Positions 16,518 to 25,270 of a stretch of DNA of 64,000 nt are shown here, piece by piece. Origin of the DNA: RUG626 sp051866775 (GTDB taxonomy: Bacteria; Bacillota; Clostridia; Oscillospirales; Oscillospiraceae). A program made the translations under genes and the position numbers. The DNA lies in contig JBJDXR010000028.1 in assembly GCA_051866775.1 (NCBI GenBank), forward strand, positions 1 through 64,000. The letters run 5' to 3'. Position 1 is the first letter of the stretch. Each line of letters starts with the position of its first letter. The notes under the pieces were generated by a model. It ran no database searches and was not told the DNA's origin. It saw only the letters and a list, made by a program, of their open reading frames with translations.

Positions 16518-18029
16518 ATGGAATACTTCTGGTGCTTTATTGCCGCTCTTGGAGCGGGTGTGGGTACAGGACTTGCAGGTCTGTCCGCCGCCACGGTCAT
16601 GGTGCCGATCATGATCGTATTATGCCCGACCTTCACCGGAGAGGCCGGCGCCTATCACGCGACGGCCATCGCCCTGGCGTCGGATATTCTCGGTTCCGCA
16701 TTCACAACCGGAATCTATATTAAGCATAAAAATATTGATCTGAAACGCGGCTGGATCATGCTGAGCTGTATCATCGCCATGTGCATCGCCGGGAGCTTTG
16801 CCGCTTTCAAGGTCGGCAATGTGGTGCTGGGCGGTTTTTCCCTGTTCCTCTGCGTGGGAATCGGCATCCGTTTCCTCTTAAAGCCCGACACACAACGGGA
16901 GAAAACGGTGGCAAAGGGTGCAGAGCTGGATTGGAAAGGCATTATTGTTTCGCTGTTCTTTGGTCTGACCATCGGTTTTGGCACAGGCTTTGTGGGTTCA
17001 GGCGGCGGAATGATGATGCTGGTGGTCTTTACCGCCTTTCTTGGAATGGATCGAAAACCGGCAGTGGGGACAAGCACCTTCATTATGACCTTTACCGCTC
17101 TGATTGCGTTTATCAGCCATACTCTTATCGACCCGACGATCCTCCTTCAGGACTGGCCGATCCTGATACTCTGCATCGTGACGGAAACCATCGCGTCCAT
17201 CGTCTCTGCGCAGTTTGCCAACAAGGTCAATAACCGGACGGTTGGGTTGGTTACAGGCGCCGTTTTGACGATCCTCGGCGCCGTTATGCTGTGCATCAAT
17301 TACAGAAAGCAAATCGCTTCCTGCGCACTGCTGATGCAGGTGCTGCGCTGTATGGTCCGGTATCTGGTGTTCATCGCCGGGATTGTCGCAGTAATTCTGG
17401 TTCTTCACAAGTGCTTTAAGCTTCCAAGGGAGATATCCCGAAAGCTGCTGCAATTTCCCGCCATGACATCCGTAATTTTCATGCTGTATGCGGCGGAGGC
17501 CTGGATAGCCGCTGTCCTTTGTGCCGTGGTCTTTTGTCTTGCGGTTTACCCCGTACTCTGTGTATTGGAGAAGTGGAAGGGCTATTCCGATCTGTTTATC
17601 GAGCGAAAGCCCGGTGAGGTCAAAAAGAGTCTGTTTCTCCTGTTTGGTACTCACACCATACTCATGGCGCTGTGCTGCGGCCTGCTTAAAGAGCCCTATA
17701 TCGCGGTCACGTCCATATTGGTCTGGGGAATCGCGGATACAGCCGCCGCGCTGTTTGGGAAGCGTTTTGGAACGCACCATATTAAGCTCCGTCACGCTGA
17801 TCCCAACAAGACTTGGGAAGGTACCACTGCTATGGCCGTCACCTCTTTCATTACAGGAACAGCAGTTCTGCTTTTTGTCAGTCAGCTTCCCTGGTGGGAG
17901 TGTATCCTCTTTTCCGCGCTGGCAGCTCCCTTTTCCGCCGCAGCGGAGCTGTATTCCCACAACGGCAACGACACCGTCAGCGTCCCCGTGGTGGTGGCCG
18001 CGGTGTTGGCTGCCCTCTGCGCGCTTTGA
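16518..18029 (+). CDS. TauE/SafE permease fused to a phytol/dolichol-kinase-like domain
   Basis: A 503-residue membrane protein. Residues about 1-265 are a TauE/SafE-type anion permease with two GxGxGxxG-like repeats (AALGAGVGTGLAGLSAATVMVPI and GFGTGFVGSGGGMMMLV). Residues about 285-503 match VTE5/SEC59 CTP-dependent kinases: LPREISRKLLQF, GIADTAAALFGKRFG, DPNKTWEGTTAM and SHNGNDTVSVPV. The two halves form one frame with no internal stop, and each has its own membrane segments. TauE proteins move sulfonates or sulfite. The kinase family phosphorylates polyprenols or phytol. Starts at 16518 after AAGGAGG. The fusion is unusual. Confidence 0.82.
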   Translation: MEYFWCFIAALGAGVGTGLAGLSAATVMVPIMIVLCPTFTGEAGAYHATAIALASDILGSAFTTGIYIKHKNIDLKRGWIMLSCIIAMCIAGSFAAFKVGNVVLGGFSLFLCVGIGIRFLLKPDTQREKTVAKGAELDWKGIIVSLFFGLTIGFGTGFVGSGGGMMMLVVFTAFLGMDRKPAVGTSTFIMTFTALIAFISHTLIDPTILLQDWPILILCIVTETIASIVSAQFANKVNNRTVGLVTGAVLTILGAVMLCINYRKQIASCALLMQVLRCMVRYLVFIAGIVAVILVLHKCFKLPREISRKLLQFPAMTSVIFMLYAAEAWIAAVLCAVVFCLAVYPVLCVLEKWKGYSDLFIERKPGEVKKSLFLLFGTHTILMALCCGLLKEPYIAVTSILVWGIADTAAALFGKRFGTHHIKLRHADPNKTWEGTTAMAVTSFITGTAVLLFVSQLPWWECILFSALAAPFSAAAELYSHNGNDTVSVPVVVAAVLAALCAL

Positions 18030-18084
18030 TCCCCTAAGGCGTTTGAATATCACCAGCATACAGGAAAGCTTACCGCCTGAAGCT

Positions 18085-18117
18085 AAAAAACAGCGGAGGA
18101 CTCCTCCGCTGTTTTTT
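18085..18117. terminator. Bidirectional terminator
   Basis: AAAAAACAGCGGAGGA and TCCTCCGCTGTTTTTT form a near-perfect hairpin with A and T flanks between two convergent genes, serving both strands. Confidence 0.9.
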
Positions 18118-18140
18118 ATATAATATGAGTTTATGAAAAT

Positions 18141-19523
18141 TTAATTCAGCACGATCGCATTGACCGCTTCGATCAGATCGACCACATCGGAGCGGCTTAC
18201 CAGAGACACCGGATCGCCATCCACTACGGCAATGCAGTTCGTTCCATCATACCGGTACAGCTTTATTTGGACCTCCGGAAAATTCTCGTTATTCAGGTGG
18301 ATCGTCAGGCTGATCTCCTCTTTCCCCTCGGGCCGCTCATCCGTGAAGCTGTCCGCCTCCAGATCTTCCAACGCATCCTGAAGGTCATCGATCTCCAGTT
18401 CTTCCTCCTGATAGAGCCAGATCCTATCATCGTCCTCGCCTTCAGCTGTGATGATGTATTCATTTTCCTCCAGCGTGATGTTGATCTGCGTGACATCATC
18501 GAAATCGGCGGTAAATACCTCCTGGTGGCGCAAGTCGTTATATGAGGCCGCCATCAGGTCCTCATAATCGTCAGAGGAGATCTGGTAAACTATCTGGGAA
18601 TCTCCGACTCTTACATAGGCGGTGATATCATCCTCATCCTCTTCGCTTTCCTCTTCTTCCGGGCTGCGGCTGACATAGAGAATAAAGGTTTCCGGTGTTT
18701 CCTCACCATCTTCGTTCTCATAAGAGTACTCCACAGTAATTGTCAAATCAGGAGTATCCAGGCCAAAGCTCTGGAGTTCTTCCTCAGATACGTTGTAGGT
18801 TACGTAGTTGGACAATCCCAGGTATCTGATATCACGCAAGTAGCTTTTCACTCTGGATGTATCCAGCGGAAGAGAAGAGCCTTCCCGGGTTGTGAAGTAA
18901 ACATCGTCTGCACAGTAGGTGTTCGAGCTGTCCTCTTCATAAGTGATGGTGTATTCCTCAGCCCCGGAGAACCGGATCGTTGTGACCTGATTAAAGCTGG
19001 GAACTTCATCGTTGTCAATCATTTCTCTCAGTGTGATGTCGAAGTAGTCCGTAGGATCGGTACTCACCAGATATACATTGCCGTCGCCAATGGAGACATA
19101 CCGCTTGGAATCCATTTTGCTGTAATCCCCCAGCAGGATCTCGTAGGACTGGTCCTCCGTGGTCATATGAATGGTACAGATGGGATCATCCAGGCCGTAC
19201 TGGCCGTAATCCTCCACTTCTTCAATGATAAAGGACGCGCCGAACGCCTGAAACAGCTCCAGAAGCTCCTCTATTTTTTCTTCATTCACCGGGAATGCCT
19301 CGTCATCGTCATAAAGCCAGTTTTCATCTCTGTGGAACGCAAGAGAAGTGTCCTCGTATTCCCAGGAGAGGGACCGGATAGAGTCGCTTTCCAGTTCCAG
19401 AATGATCTCATCGCTGTTTTTGATCTTCTCCTGCCGCTCGTCCAGTTTGACGGCTGCAAAAGCGGCAATGCTTGCGACAATGAGAACAGAAAGCAAAATA
19501 CAGATTCTTTTAGACCGTTTCAT
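18141..19523 (-). CDS. DUF4340 domain-containing protein
   Basis: A 460-residue protein with one N-terminal membrane anchor (about 6-24, ICILLSVLIVASIAAFAAVKL), then an extracytoplasmic beta-rich, very acidic region. Repeated W(L)Y-type and EELLELFQAF segments are typical of DUF4340. Families with this domain sit next to GldG-like proteins. It follows the GldG-like gene with a 4-bp overlap, and has GGAG before the ATG. It is probably an accessory subunit of the ABC exporter encoded upstream. Confidence 0.88.
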   Translation of the reverse strand: MKRSKRICILLSVLIVASIAAFAAVKLDERQEKIKNSDEIILELESDSIRSLSWEYEDTSLAFHRDENWLYDDDEAFPVNEEKIEELLELFQAFGASFIIEEVEDYGQYGLDDPICTIHMTTEDQSYEILLGDYSKMDSKRYVSIGDGNVYLVSTDPTDYFDITLREMIDNDEVPSFNQVTTIRFSGAEEYTITYEEDSSNTYCADDVYFTTREGSSLPLDTSRVKSYLRDIRYLGLSNYVTYNVSEEELQSFGLDTPDLTITVEYSYENEDGEETPETFILYVSRSPEEEESEEDEDDITAYVRVGDSQIVYQISSDDYEDLMAASYNDLRHQEVFTADFDDVTQINITLEENEYIITAEGEDDDRIWLYQEEELEIDDLQDALEDLEADSFTDERPEGKEEISLTIHLNNENFPEVQIKLYRYDGTNCIAVVDGDPVSLVSRSDVVDLIEAVNAIVLN

Positions 19524-20965
19524 TTTTGTAATCTCCTTCTCCTCAGAATGACACAAATTCCAATGCCCAGATACAGCAGCGGGAAGATGCCGATCATGGT
19601 CGCCTTCAGCAGAGAAGATGTCGATGCGCTGATGGTCAGGTAGTTGTAGTTCAGGGACTTGCTGCGGATTGCCATGGCCTCAGTCTCGCCAACGAGGAAG
19701 GACAAGGCATTCATGGCCATGTCTCCGTTGGCCCCGGAGGAATAGGCGTTATACATATCGTCCAGGAAGTGGGATGAGGCAAACCAGACGATCTGTCCGC
19801 CGCTGTAGTCCTCAACGGAGACAGCCAGCGAGAAGGGGCCGTCGATATCCCCATCTTCCTTTTCATAAGTAGAAAGGTTATAGCCCGCCGTCTTGCTGAA
19901 CGCGGTATCAGATGTGGTCAGAAATTCGGTCACAGTTCCTTTCGAAGAGCTTCCGGATACGGTCAGGCCCTGGGAGATCGGCATAATGGGATAATAATTC
20001 GCTTCGATCAGGGAATCTGTGATCTCGTGACTTGCCATATCCGGCATCAGCACATACGGTGCCTGGAACGCGTAGTGCGCCCTGTCCTCCTCCACGACTA
20101 TCCCGTCGCTGACCTCTACTCCATAGTCCGAGAGCAGTGAGTAAAGGTTATCGAGGCCGCCGTCCTCCACCGGACCGGCGGCGACCCATAGCTTTCCGCC
20201 GTCTGCCACATATTCGGCCAGCATATTCTTCTCTTCCTCCGAAATATCGCTTTCGGGAGCATATATCAGGATGCAGCTTGCATCCTCCGGAATCTCATCC
20301 ACGGTCAGAAGGCTGAGCGTGTTTACCTCCATATTCTCCTTCTCGATCTGCTCATAGAAGGTTGAGGGGAGCTCTCCTTCGCCATGACCCTCCAGCACAT
20401 ATAGCTGGGGCAGGTCCTCGCTGACTACATAGTCGATGGCCGAGGTGATCGCTCCCTCGCCGTCGAAGGAGGTCGTATAGGAATAGGAGTACATATCTAC
20501 CTCCTGCAGATAGATATCGTCATAACTGATAAAGCGGCTTTTTTCACCACATTCCACGATCAGGCTGTTGTTCTTCACCTTCTCGTCGGTGTACTGCTCC
20601 GCGAAGGTGGGGAACACATCAGGATTCTTTTTCACGACTTCAATATGTTTGGAAAGGCTTTCGTATTTCGCCAGCAGGTTTTCGATGACCTCATCCTCCT
20701 CGCCGGACTGGACCACCCAATAGATGGTCACATCCTGTTCCAAGGCGCTTACCACCACTTTGGTATTGCTGGTGATGGAATAGAGCTTGGTGGCGCTGAT
20801 ATCGTATTTTGTCACTGTGGCAGGCAGAGCAGAGGTAAAAATGTTCACGACGATCAGGATCGCCAAGACGACTGCCGTGACGATCAGGGAATAGGAACCG
20901 CCCTGGAACGCTATCTGATTTTTTGCCGCCCTGTCCGCCGGTTTCAAAAAGTTGGGCTTTTTCAT
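19520..20965 (-). CDS. GldG-type ABC exporter auxiliary protein
   Basis: A 481-residue protein with an N-terminal membrane segment (about 27-47) and a C-terminal one (about 452-472), enclosing the extracytoplasmic ABC_transp_aux domain. Recognisable are KYDISATKLYSITSNTK, VLEGHGEGELP and DGGKLWVAAGP, all usual in GldG/MucBP-like auxiliary subunits. It overlaps the permease gene by 1 bp (ATGA-type) and the DUF4340 gene by 4 bp. It is inferred to work outside the membrane with the permease. The cargo is unknown. Confidence 0.9.
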   Translation of the reverse strand: MKKPNFLKPADRAAKNQIAFQGGSYSLIVTAVVLAILIVVNIFTSALPATVTKYDISATKLYSITSNTKVVVSALEQDVTIYWVVQSGEEDEVIENLLAKYESLSKHIEVVKKNPDVFPTFAEQYTDEKVKNNSLIVECGEKSRFISYDDIYLQEVDMYSYSYTTSFDGEGAITSAIDYVVSEDLPQLYVLEGHGEGELPSTFYEQIEKENMEVNTLSLLTVDEIPEDASCILIYAPESDISEEEKNMLAEYVADGGKLWVAAGPVEDGGLDNLYSLLSDYGVEVSDGIVVEEDRAHYAFQAPYVLMPDMASHEITDSLIEANYYPIMPISQGLTVSGSSSKGTVTEFLTTSDTAFSKTAGYNLSTYEKEDGDIDGPFSLAVSVEDYSGGQIVWFASSHFLDDMYNAYSSGANGDMAMNALSFLVGETEAMAIRSKSLNYNYLTISASTSSLLKATMIGIFPLLYLGIGICVILRRRRLQK

Positions 20966-21828
20966 CAGTTATACCTCCGTTTCTCCAGAGACTGAACAGA
21001 CAGGAACAGGAAAAAGACAATCACAGAACAATAATATACAATACCTGTCATATCAAAAATTCCGTTTACAAAGACATAGAACCGTTCAAACAGCGAGAGC
21101 TTCTCCATAATTTTCGGCAGCAGTCCTTCAAACGCGGCGGAATCCACAAAGTAGAATACCCCGACGGCGGCGATCAGTAAGATACATATGCCATAGGCCA
21201 GATTCGAATTTTTGGTCAAATGCCGCACAACTGCGCCCAGCACCAAAATGATCACACACAGGGCGGCCATGGAGCCGAAGGCGGTAGCCGATACATATTC
21301 AGACAAGCTGACGCTGTAGTAGTTGAGCAGGATTGCGGCGATACCAATACCCGCCGCGAAGCCCTGATTGTCCGTCAGGGAAGAAATAAATACTCCCACA
21401 GCGATCAATGCGGCGCCAAGGACAAAGAAGGCCAGGATGGAGCCGTAGGAAGTCAGCAGATAGACGTCTCCGAACTGTGAAAAGATCAGGGGATAAAGGC
21501 AGATTATGCACAGGGGAATCAGGTAAACGGTCAGCAGGGCCAGATATTTGCCCACTATCACCTGCGTGGTCGTTATGGGCAGGGAGTACAAAAGCTGATC
21601 GGTCTTCTGCTTGCGCTCCTCCGCGATCACGCGCATGGTCAGGATCGGTACGATCACCACGAAGACCAGACAACCGAAGCTGAGAACATACTCAAAATTG
21701 CTGACCGCCGCCTGAAGGTTATACAGCATAGAGCCGATGCCCACAAAAACCAGCAGGAACGCGCCGAAAACATAGGCAGTCAACGTGTGGAAATAGCTTC
21801 TCAATTCATGTTTAAGTACCGCGATCAT
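20965..21828 (-). CDS. ABC-2 type permease (GldF-like)
   Basis: A 287-residue membrane protein starting MIAVLKHELRSYFHTLTAYV, the characteristic opening of GldF-like permeases, with six membrane segments. ILTMRVIAEERKQKTDQLLYSLP is the cytoplasmic coupling segment. Its ATG lies in the stop of the ATPase gene (4-bp overlap). It forms the membrane channel of the ABC exporter. Confidence 0.92.
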   Translation of the reverse strand: MIAVLKHELRSYFHTLTAYVFGAFLLVFVGIGSMLYNLQAAVSNFEYVLSFGCLVFVVIVPILTMRVIAEERKQKTDQLLYSLPITTTQVIVGKYLALLTVYLIPLCIICLYPLIFSQFGDVYLLTSYGSILAFFVLGAALIAVGVFISSLTDNQGFAAGIGIAAILLNYYSVSLSEYVSATAFGSMAALCVIILVLGAVVRHLTKNSNLAYGICILLIAAVGVFYFVDSAAFEGLLPKIMEKLSLFERFYVFVNGIFDMTGIVYYCSVIVFFLFLSVQSLEKRRYN

Positions 21829-22832
21829 AGATCGGTCACCTCACCTTCCGCAGCTTCAGGATCTTTTTCGCCCTCTCCGGAGTTGTCGTCCGCAGCGCTG
21901 CTCTCCGTCAGCTCAACAAAGACGTCCTCCAGATTGGCCTTTTTAAGCGTCATTTCCAGCAGGACCCTTTCACTGGAGGCAAACGCCAGGAAAATTGCAC
22001 GGGAGATATCGTAGATGTTATCCTGGTCGGTCTTAACATGGGCCGTGACGAAACCGGACTCCGCCTCCTCGGCGCTTATATCCGTGATATGTTCGATGCC
22101 GCCAAGGATTTGTTCAGTCTCCGTCGGAGAAGCGTCTGTGGCCAGCACGATCTCATTGGGAGCCAGAAGCTGCTTTTCCAGATTTCCCGGCTCGTCGAAG
22201 GCCACCAGCTTTCCGTGGGCGATTATCAGGATCTGGTCGCAGATAGTCTGCACCTCAGAGAGGATATGGGAGCTGAAAATGACTGTGTGTGTCTGCCCCA
22301 GTTCCTTGATCAGGTCGCGTATCTCGATGATCTGTATTGGGTCAAGGCCTACGGTTGGTTCATCCAGGATGATTACGCGCGGATTTCCCAGAAGGGCCTG
22401 AGCGATGCCGACACGCTGTCTATAACCCTTGGATAGGGCTGAAATACGGCGGTTTCGCACATCATGAATCTTTGTCTGTCGGATTACCTCCTCGATCTGC
22501 TGCTCCAGCTCCGCCCCGCGCAGGCCCTTTGCCTCGCCCACAAACCGCAGATACTCCACGGGCGATTCATTCATGTAAAGCGGCGGCTGCTCCGGCAGAT
22601 ACCCAATAAGTTTTTTTGCCTTGTCAGGCTCTTCAAAAATGTCATAGCCGTCAATGCGGACATGACCTTCAGTGGCGGAGAGACATCCGGTCATGATGTT
22701 CATAGTGGTGGTTTTTCCGGCGCCGTTTGGCCCCAGAAAGCCATAGACATGTCCATCATTGATCTCAAAGGACAGGTCGCTTACCGCCATAAAATCGCCG
22801 TAGTATTTGGTCAGGTGTTCAACCGATATCAT
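21825..22832 (-). CDS. ABC transporter ATP-binding protein (GldA/CcmA-like)
   Basis: A 335-residue ATPase. Walker A is GPNGAGKTT (34-42), the Q-loop region is GYLPEQPPLY, the signature is the variant LSKGYRQRVG, and Walker B is VIILDEPTVGLDP. A C-terminal extension of about 110 residues (ending in an acidic AADDNSGEGEKDPEAAEGE tail) is of the DUF4162 type seen in exporter ATPases. The start at 22832 has AAGGAGG; an upstream in-frame ATG lacks one. First gene of the four-gene exporter operon, probably driven from the box at 22950-22966. Confidence 0.93.
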   Translation of the reverse strand: MISVEHLTKYYGDFMAVSDLSFEINDGHVYGFLGPNGAGKTTTMNIMTGCLSATEGHVRIDGYDIFEEPDKAKKLIGYLPEQPPLYMNESPVEYLRFVGEAKGLRGAELEQQIEEVIRQTKIHDVRNRRISALSKGYRQRVGIAQALLGNPRVIILDEPTVGLDPIQIIEIRDLIKELGQTHTVIFSSHILSEVQTICDQILIIAHGKLVAFDEPGNLEKQLLAPNEIVLATDASPTETEQILGGIEHITDISAEEAESGFVTAHVKTDQDNIYDISRAIFLAFASSERVLLEMTLKKANLEDVFVELTESSAADDNSGEGEKDPEAAEGEVTDL

Positions 22833-22949
22833 AGATTGGCCTCCTTGTGTTTTGATAGGCTCCATCACGGGCAGCTCCCCTCCCGATGATACGCCGTGCC
22901 GGCAAACCGGATCCAGGCTTGTTCAGCAGACATAAATATACGTTCTAAA

Positions 22950-22966
22950 GCTGAAATAATACTGAA
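22950..22966 (-). promoter_or_regulatory. Response-regulator box before the ABC exporter operon
   Basis: On the minus strand TTCAGT-ATTAT-TTCAGC is a direct repeat spaced 11 bp, the spacing used by OmpR-type regulators. A TATATT element lies downstream towards the ATPase gene. A further pair, TTTACA-N5-TTCAAA, lies about 20 bp upstream. The same motif occurs before the two-component genes and before the VTC operon. Confidence 0.55.
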
Positions 22967-22999
22967 GATATATGCATCATAATTTGAACATTGTGTAAA

Positions 23000-23038
23000 C
23001 AGGGGCCTCCGCAGAATCTGAATCTGCAGCGGCCCCTG
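23000..23038 (-). terminator. Terminator of the two-component operon
   Basis: CAGGGGCC-N2-CGCAGA pairs with TCTGCAGC-GGCCCCTG immediately after the stop of the histidine kinase gene (23056). Confidence 0.7.
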
Positions 23039-23055
23039 TTATTGCATATTTCGTA

Positions 23056-24264
23056 TTATTTAATCGGAAGTTCCACAAAAAAAGTGTTTATTCCCTCCCT
23101 GCTCTCCGCCCAAATGCGGCCATGATGCTCATTTACAATGCTTTCCGCTATGGAGAGGCCAAGGCCAAAGCTGCCGTCCCTGCTGCGTGCCTGATCCACC
23201 CTATAAAACCGCTTGAAAACATTTTTCAGATCCTCACCGGATATCTCTTTTCCCGGATTGGATACGGACAGCCGGCATCGGCGCTTACCGGCCCTCTCCA
23301 GCCGGACAATGATCTCTCCGGGGCCGTCTGAGTATTTCTGCGCGTTGTCCAGAAGGATATCCAGCACCTGATGCAGATGCTGTTCGCTTCCGCTGACGAT
23401 GATCCCCGGCGTTATTTCACCGGATAAGCGCAGGCCCTTCTCGAAAAGCACCGGCTCAAACGGAAGCAGCACCTTTTCCGTAAGAGCGCTCAGCTCCAGC
23501 GGCTGAAACAGCATCTTTCCCTGCTCATTGTCCGCGCGGGCCAGATCCAGCAGCCGTTCCACCAGCTTCCGCATTTGCCGGGACATGATAAGGATATTGT
23601 CCGTAAACTGCCCTTTGCTCTCCCCGTCATAGTCAGGACTCTGCAGCATTTCCGCATTAGCCATAATGACGGTCAAAGGCGTTTTCAATTCGTGGGAGGC
23701 GTCAGCCACAAACTGCCGCTGCTGCTTCCATGCTTTATCCACGGGTCTCACCATCCAGCCCGCCAGCAGGATACTGATGCCAAGGAAAACAAGAAAGCAC
23801 AGCGCGCCGATCATCAGACAGTTTTGGGCCAGATTTTGCAAGGTGGACCTCTCACTGGTTATATCCGCAAATACCAGGCTCTGGCCGACCGGGGTCACCA
23901 CCCGGCAGAATCGAAGATTGTATTCTTCAATGATCCCTGTCTGCTCTCTGGTGGCGAATACCGCTTCGATCAGCTCCTTTAAAAATTCCTCATCGGACAG
24001 ATCGTAGTATCCGCCTCTGGTGGCTATCAGCTCGCCGTGGTTTCCGATCTGAAGCATGAAATAGGGCAGGCGAAGATCACCGGAGCTGTCATCCGGTCGG
24101 CCCAGCTGAAATGGGTCTGCTGCAATGGACTGCATCATATTGATGCTGCCGTTTTCCATGTTTTCCGCGGTAAAATAATAGATCATCCCAAAAATACTGC
24201 ACAGCATTACCGTCACGATCACCATGATGACCACAACAAACCGGATGCGAAGTTTTTTCAGCAA
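23056..24264 (-). CDS. Sensor histidine kinase
   Basis: A 402-residue membrane kinase. Membrane segments lie at about 8-31 and 149-172, enclosing a 117-residue extracytoplasmic sensor. The HisKA motif is DASHELKTPLT with phospho-acceptor H191. The HATPase region has DNAQKYSDGPGEI (N box), SFGLGLSIAESIV (G2) and a phenylalanine box (FKRFYRVDQARS). It overlaps its response regulator gene by 7 bp. The signal is not known. Its neighbours suggest envelope stress. Confidence 0.95.
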   Translation of the reverse strand: MLKKLRIRFVVVIMVIVTVMLCSIFGMIYYFTAENMENGSINMMQSIAADPFQLGRPDDSSGDLRLPYFMLQIGNHGELIATRGGYYDLSDEEFLKELIEAVFATREQTGIIEEYNLRFCRVVTPVGQSLVFADITSERSTLQNLAQNCLMIGALCFLVFLGISILLAGWMVRPVDKAWKQQRQFVADASHELKTPLTVIMANAEMLQSPDYDGESKGQFTDNILIMSRQMRKLVERLLDLARADNEQGKMLFQPLELSALTEKVLLPFEPVLFEKGLRLSGEITPGIIVSGSEQHLHQVLDILLDNAQKYSDGPGEIIVRLERAGKRRCRLSVSNPGKEISGEDLKNVFKRFYRVDQARSRDGSFGLGLSIAESIVNEHHGRIWAESREGINTFFVELPIK

Positions 24265-24935
24265 GACTCCTCCACCTCCAGATGGTATCCGAGCCGCCGT
24301 ATGGCCTCAATGCGGACGTTGGAGCCGATACTTTGCAGCTTTTTGCGCAGAAATCCCACATAGACCTCCACATGGTTTTCCACCGCGTTGGAATCGTAAC
24401 CCCAGACCTTTGCCAAAATGACTTCCTTGGATAAAATGCTCCCTTTTGAATGCATCAGGAAGCGCATCACATTATATTCTTTCGCGGAAAGCCGGACGCT
24501 CTGTGCGCCGCACATCAGCATACAGGAGCTGAGATCCAGCACGGTATTGCCCATAACAAGCTCGTCCACCTGCGCCCCCTGCCGGCGCAGAAGCGCGTTG
24601 ATGCAGGCAAGAAGCTCCCGGCTGTCAAAGGGTTTCGTCAGGTAATAATCCGCCCCGGAATTAAGGCCCTGAATACGGTCCTCCAGACCTGACTTGGCCG
24701 TCAGCATCAGGATCGGTGTTCCGCATCGCTTGGCCCGTACCGACCGCGCCACCTGATAACCGTCCATTTTCGGCATCATCACATCCAAAATCAGCAGATC
24801 GTAGATCCCCAGCTCCGCATACTCCTCCCCTTCCTCTCCGTCATAGACGCACTCCACATCAAAACCTTTCTTTTCCAAGAGCTTTTTCAAAGAATCGGCC
24901 AGCAGCTTTTCGTCCTCTATCACCAAGATCTTCAT
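24258..24935 (-). CDS. OmpR-family response regulator
   Basis: A 225-residue regulator. The receiver domain has the acidic pair E7/D8, the phospho-acceptor D51 (LLILDVMMPKMDGY) and K105-type TKPFDSRELLACI. The C-terminal winged helix includes LSAKEYNVMRFLM and RLGYHLEVEES. The ATG at 24935 has GGAGG seven bases upstream. Its own promoter at 24981-25015 carries the same 11-bp-spaced repeat as those of the two neighbouring operons, so autoregulation is likely. Confidence 0.95.
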   Translation of the reverse strand: MKILVIEDEKLLADSLKKLLEKKGFDVECVYDGEEGEEYAELGIYDLLILDVMMPKMDGYQVARSVRAKRCGTPILMLTAKSGLEDRIQGLNSGADYYLTKPFDSRELLACINALLRRQGAQVDELVMGNTVLDLSSCMLMCGAQSVRLSAKEYNVMRFLMHSKGSILSKEVILAKVWGYDSNAVENHVEVYVGFLRKKLQSIGSNVRIEAIRRLGYHLEVEESC

Positions 24936-24980
24936 CTGTATACCTCCAGTCAGGCAAAGCACATGGTCTCACTTTTATTT

Positions 24981-25015
24981 ATTATAGTACATGTCTATCC
25001 TGAATTGAAGCTGAA
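24981..25015 (-). promoter_or_regulatory. Promoter of the two-component operon with response-regulator box
   Basis: On the minus strand, TTCAGC-TTCAA-TTCAGG (25015-24999) is an 11-bp-spaced direct repeat. A consensus TATAAT lies 12 bp downstream (24986-24981). No good -35 is present, and the repeat occupies its place, as in activator-dependent OmpR-type promoters. Confidence 0.65.
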
Positions 25016-25058
25016 AGCCGAATCTGTTCACAATGTGTTTACAGCTCGCCTTGTATTT

Positions 25059-25075
25059 TTCAGCACCTGTTCAGC
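25059..25075 (+). promoter_or_regulatory. Response-regulator box before the cyclophilin gene
   Basis: TTCAGC-ACCTG-TTCAGC is an exact direct repeat spaced 11 bp. TTCACA-N5-TTTACA (25027-25043) is a weaker pair upstream. A TATTGT sequence at 25085-25090 could be the -10. The start codon is about 180 bp further on. Confidence 0.5.
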
Positions 25076-25270
25076 AAAGATTGCTATTGTGATCACAGAA
25101 CCGCGAAACATTGTCAAAGCGGTTACGCTTTTCCGGCTATGTACTTTTTTGATCTGCGTCAAGCGCCGCAGAAAAGCCGTCAAAAAAGTGCAGGGTGCTT
25201 TGGCTGGTACTGGCGTTGATATATTTTACTTGGGCGCAGTTCAAAAGGCGAGCTGCGCTCAAGACAATTT

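Noticed and set aside
25076..25270. Possible structured RNA leader before the cyclophilin gene
   Set aside because: The stretch has short inverted repeats but no match to a known riboswitch core that I can recognise.
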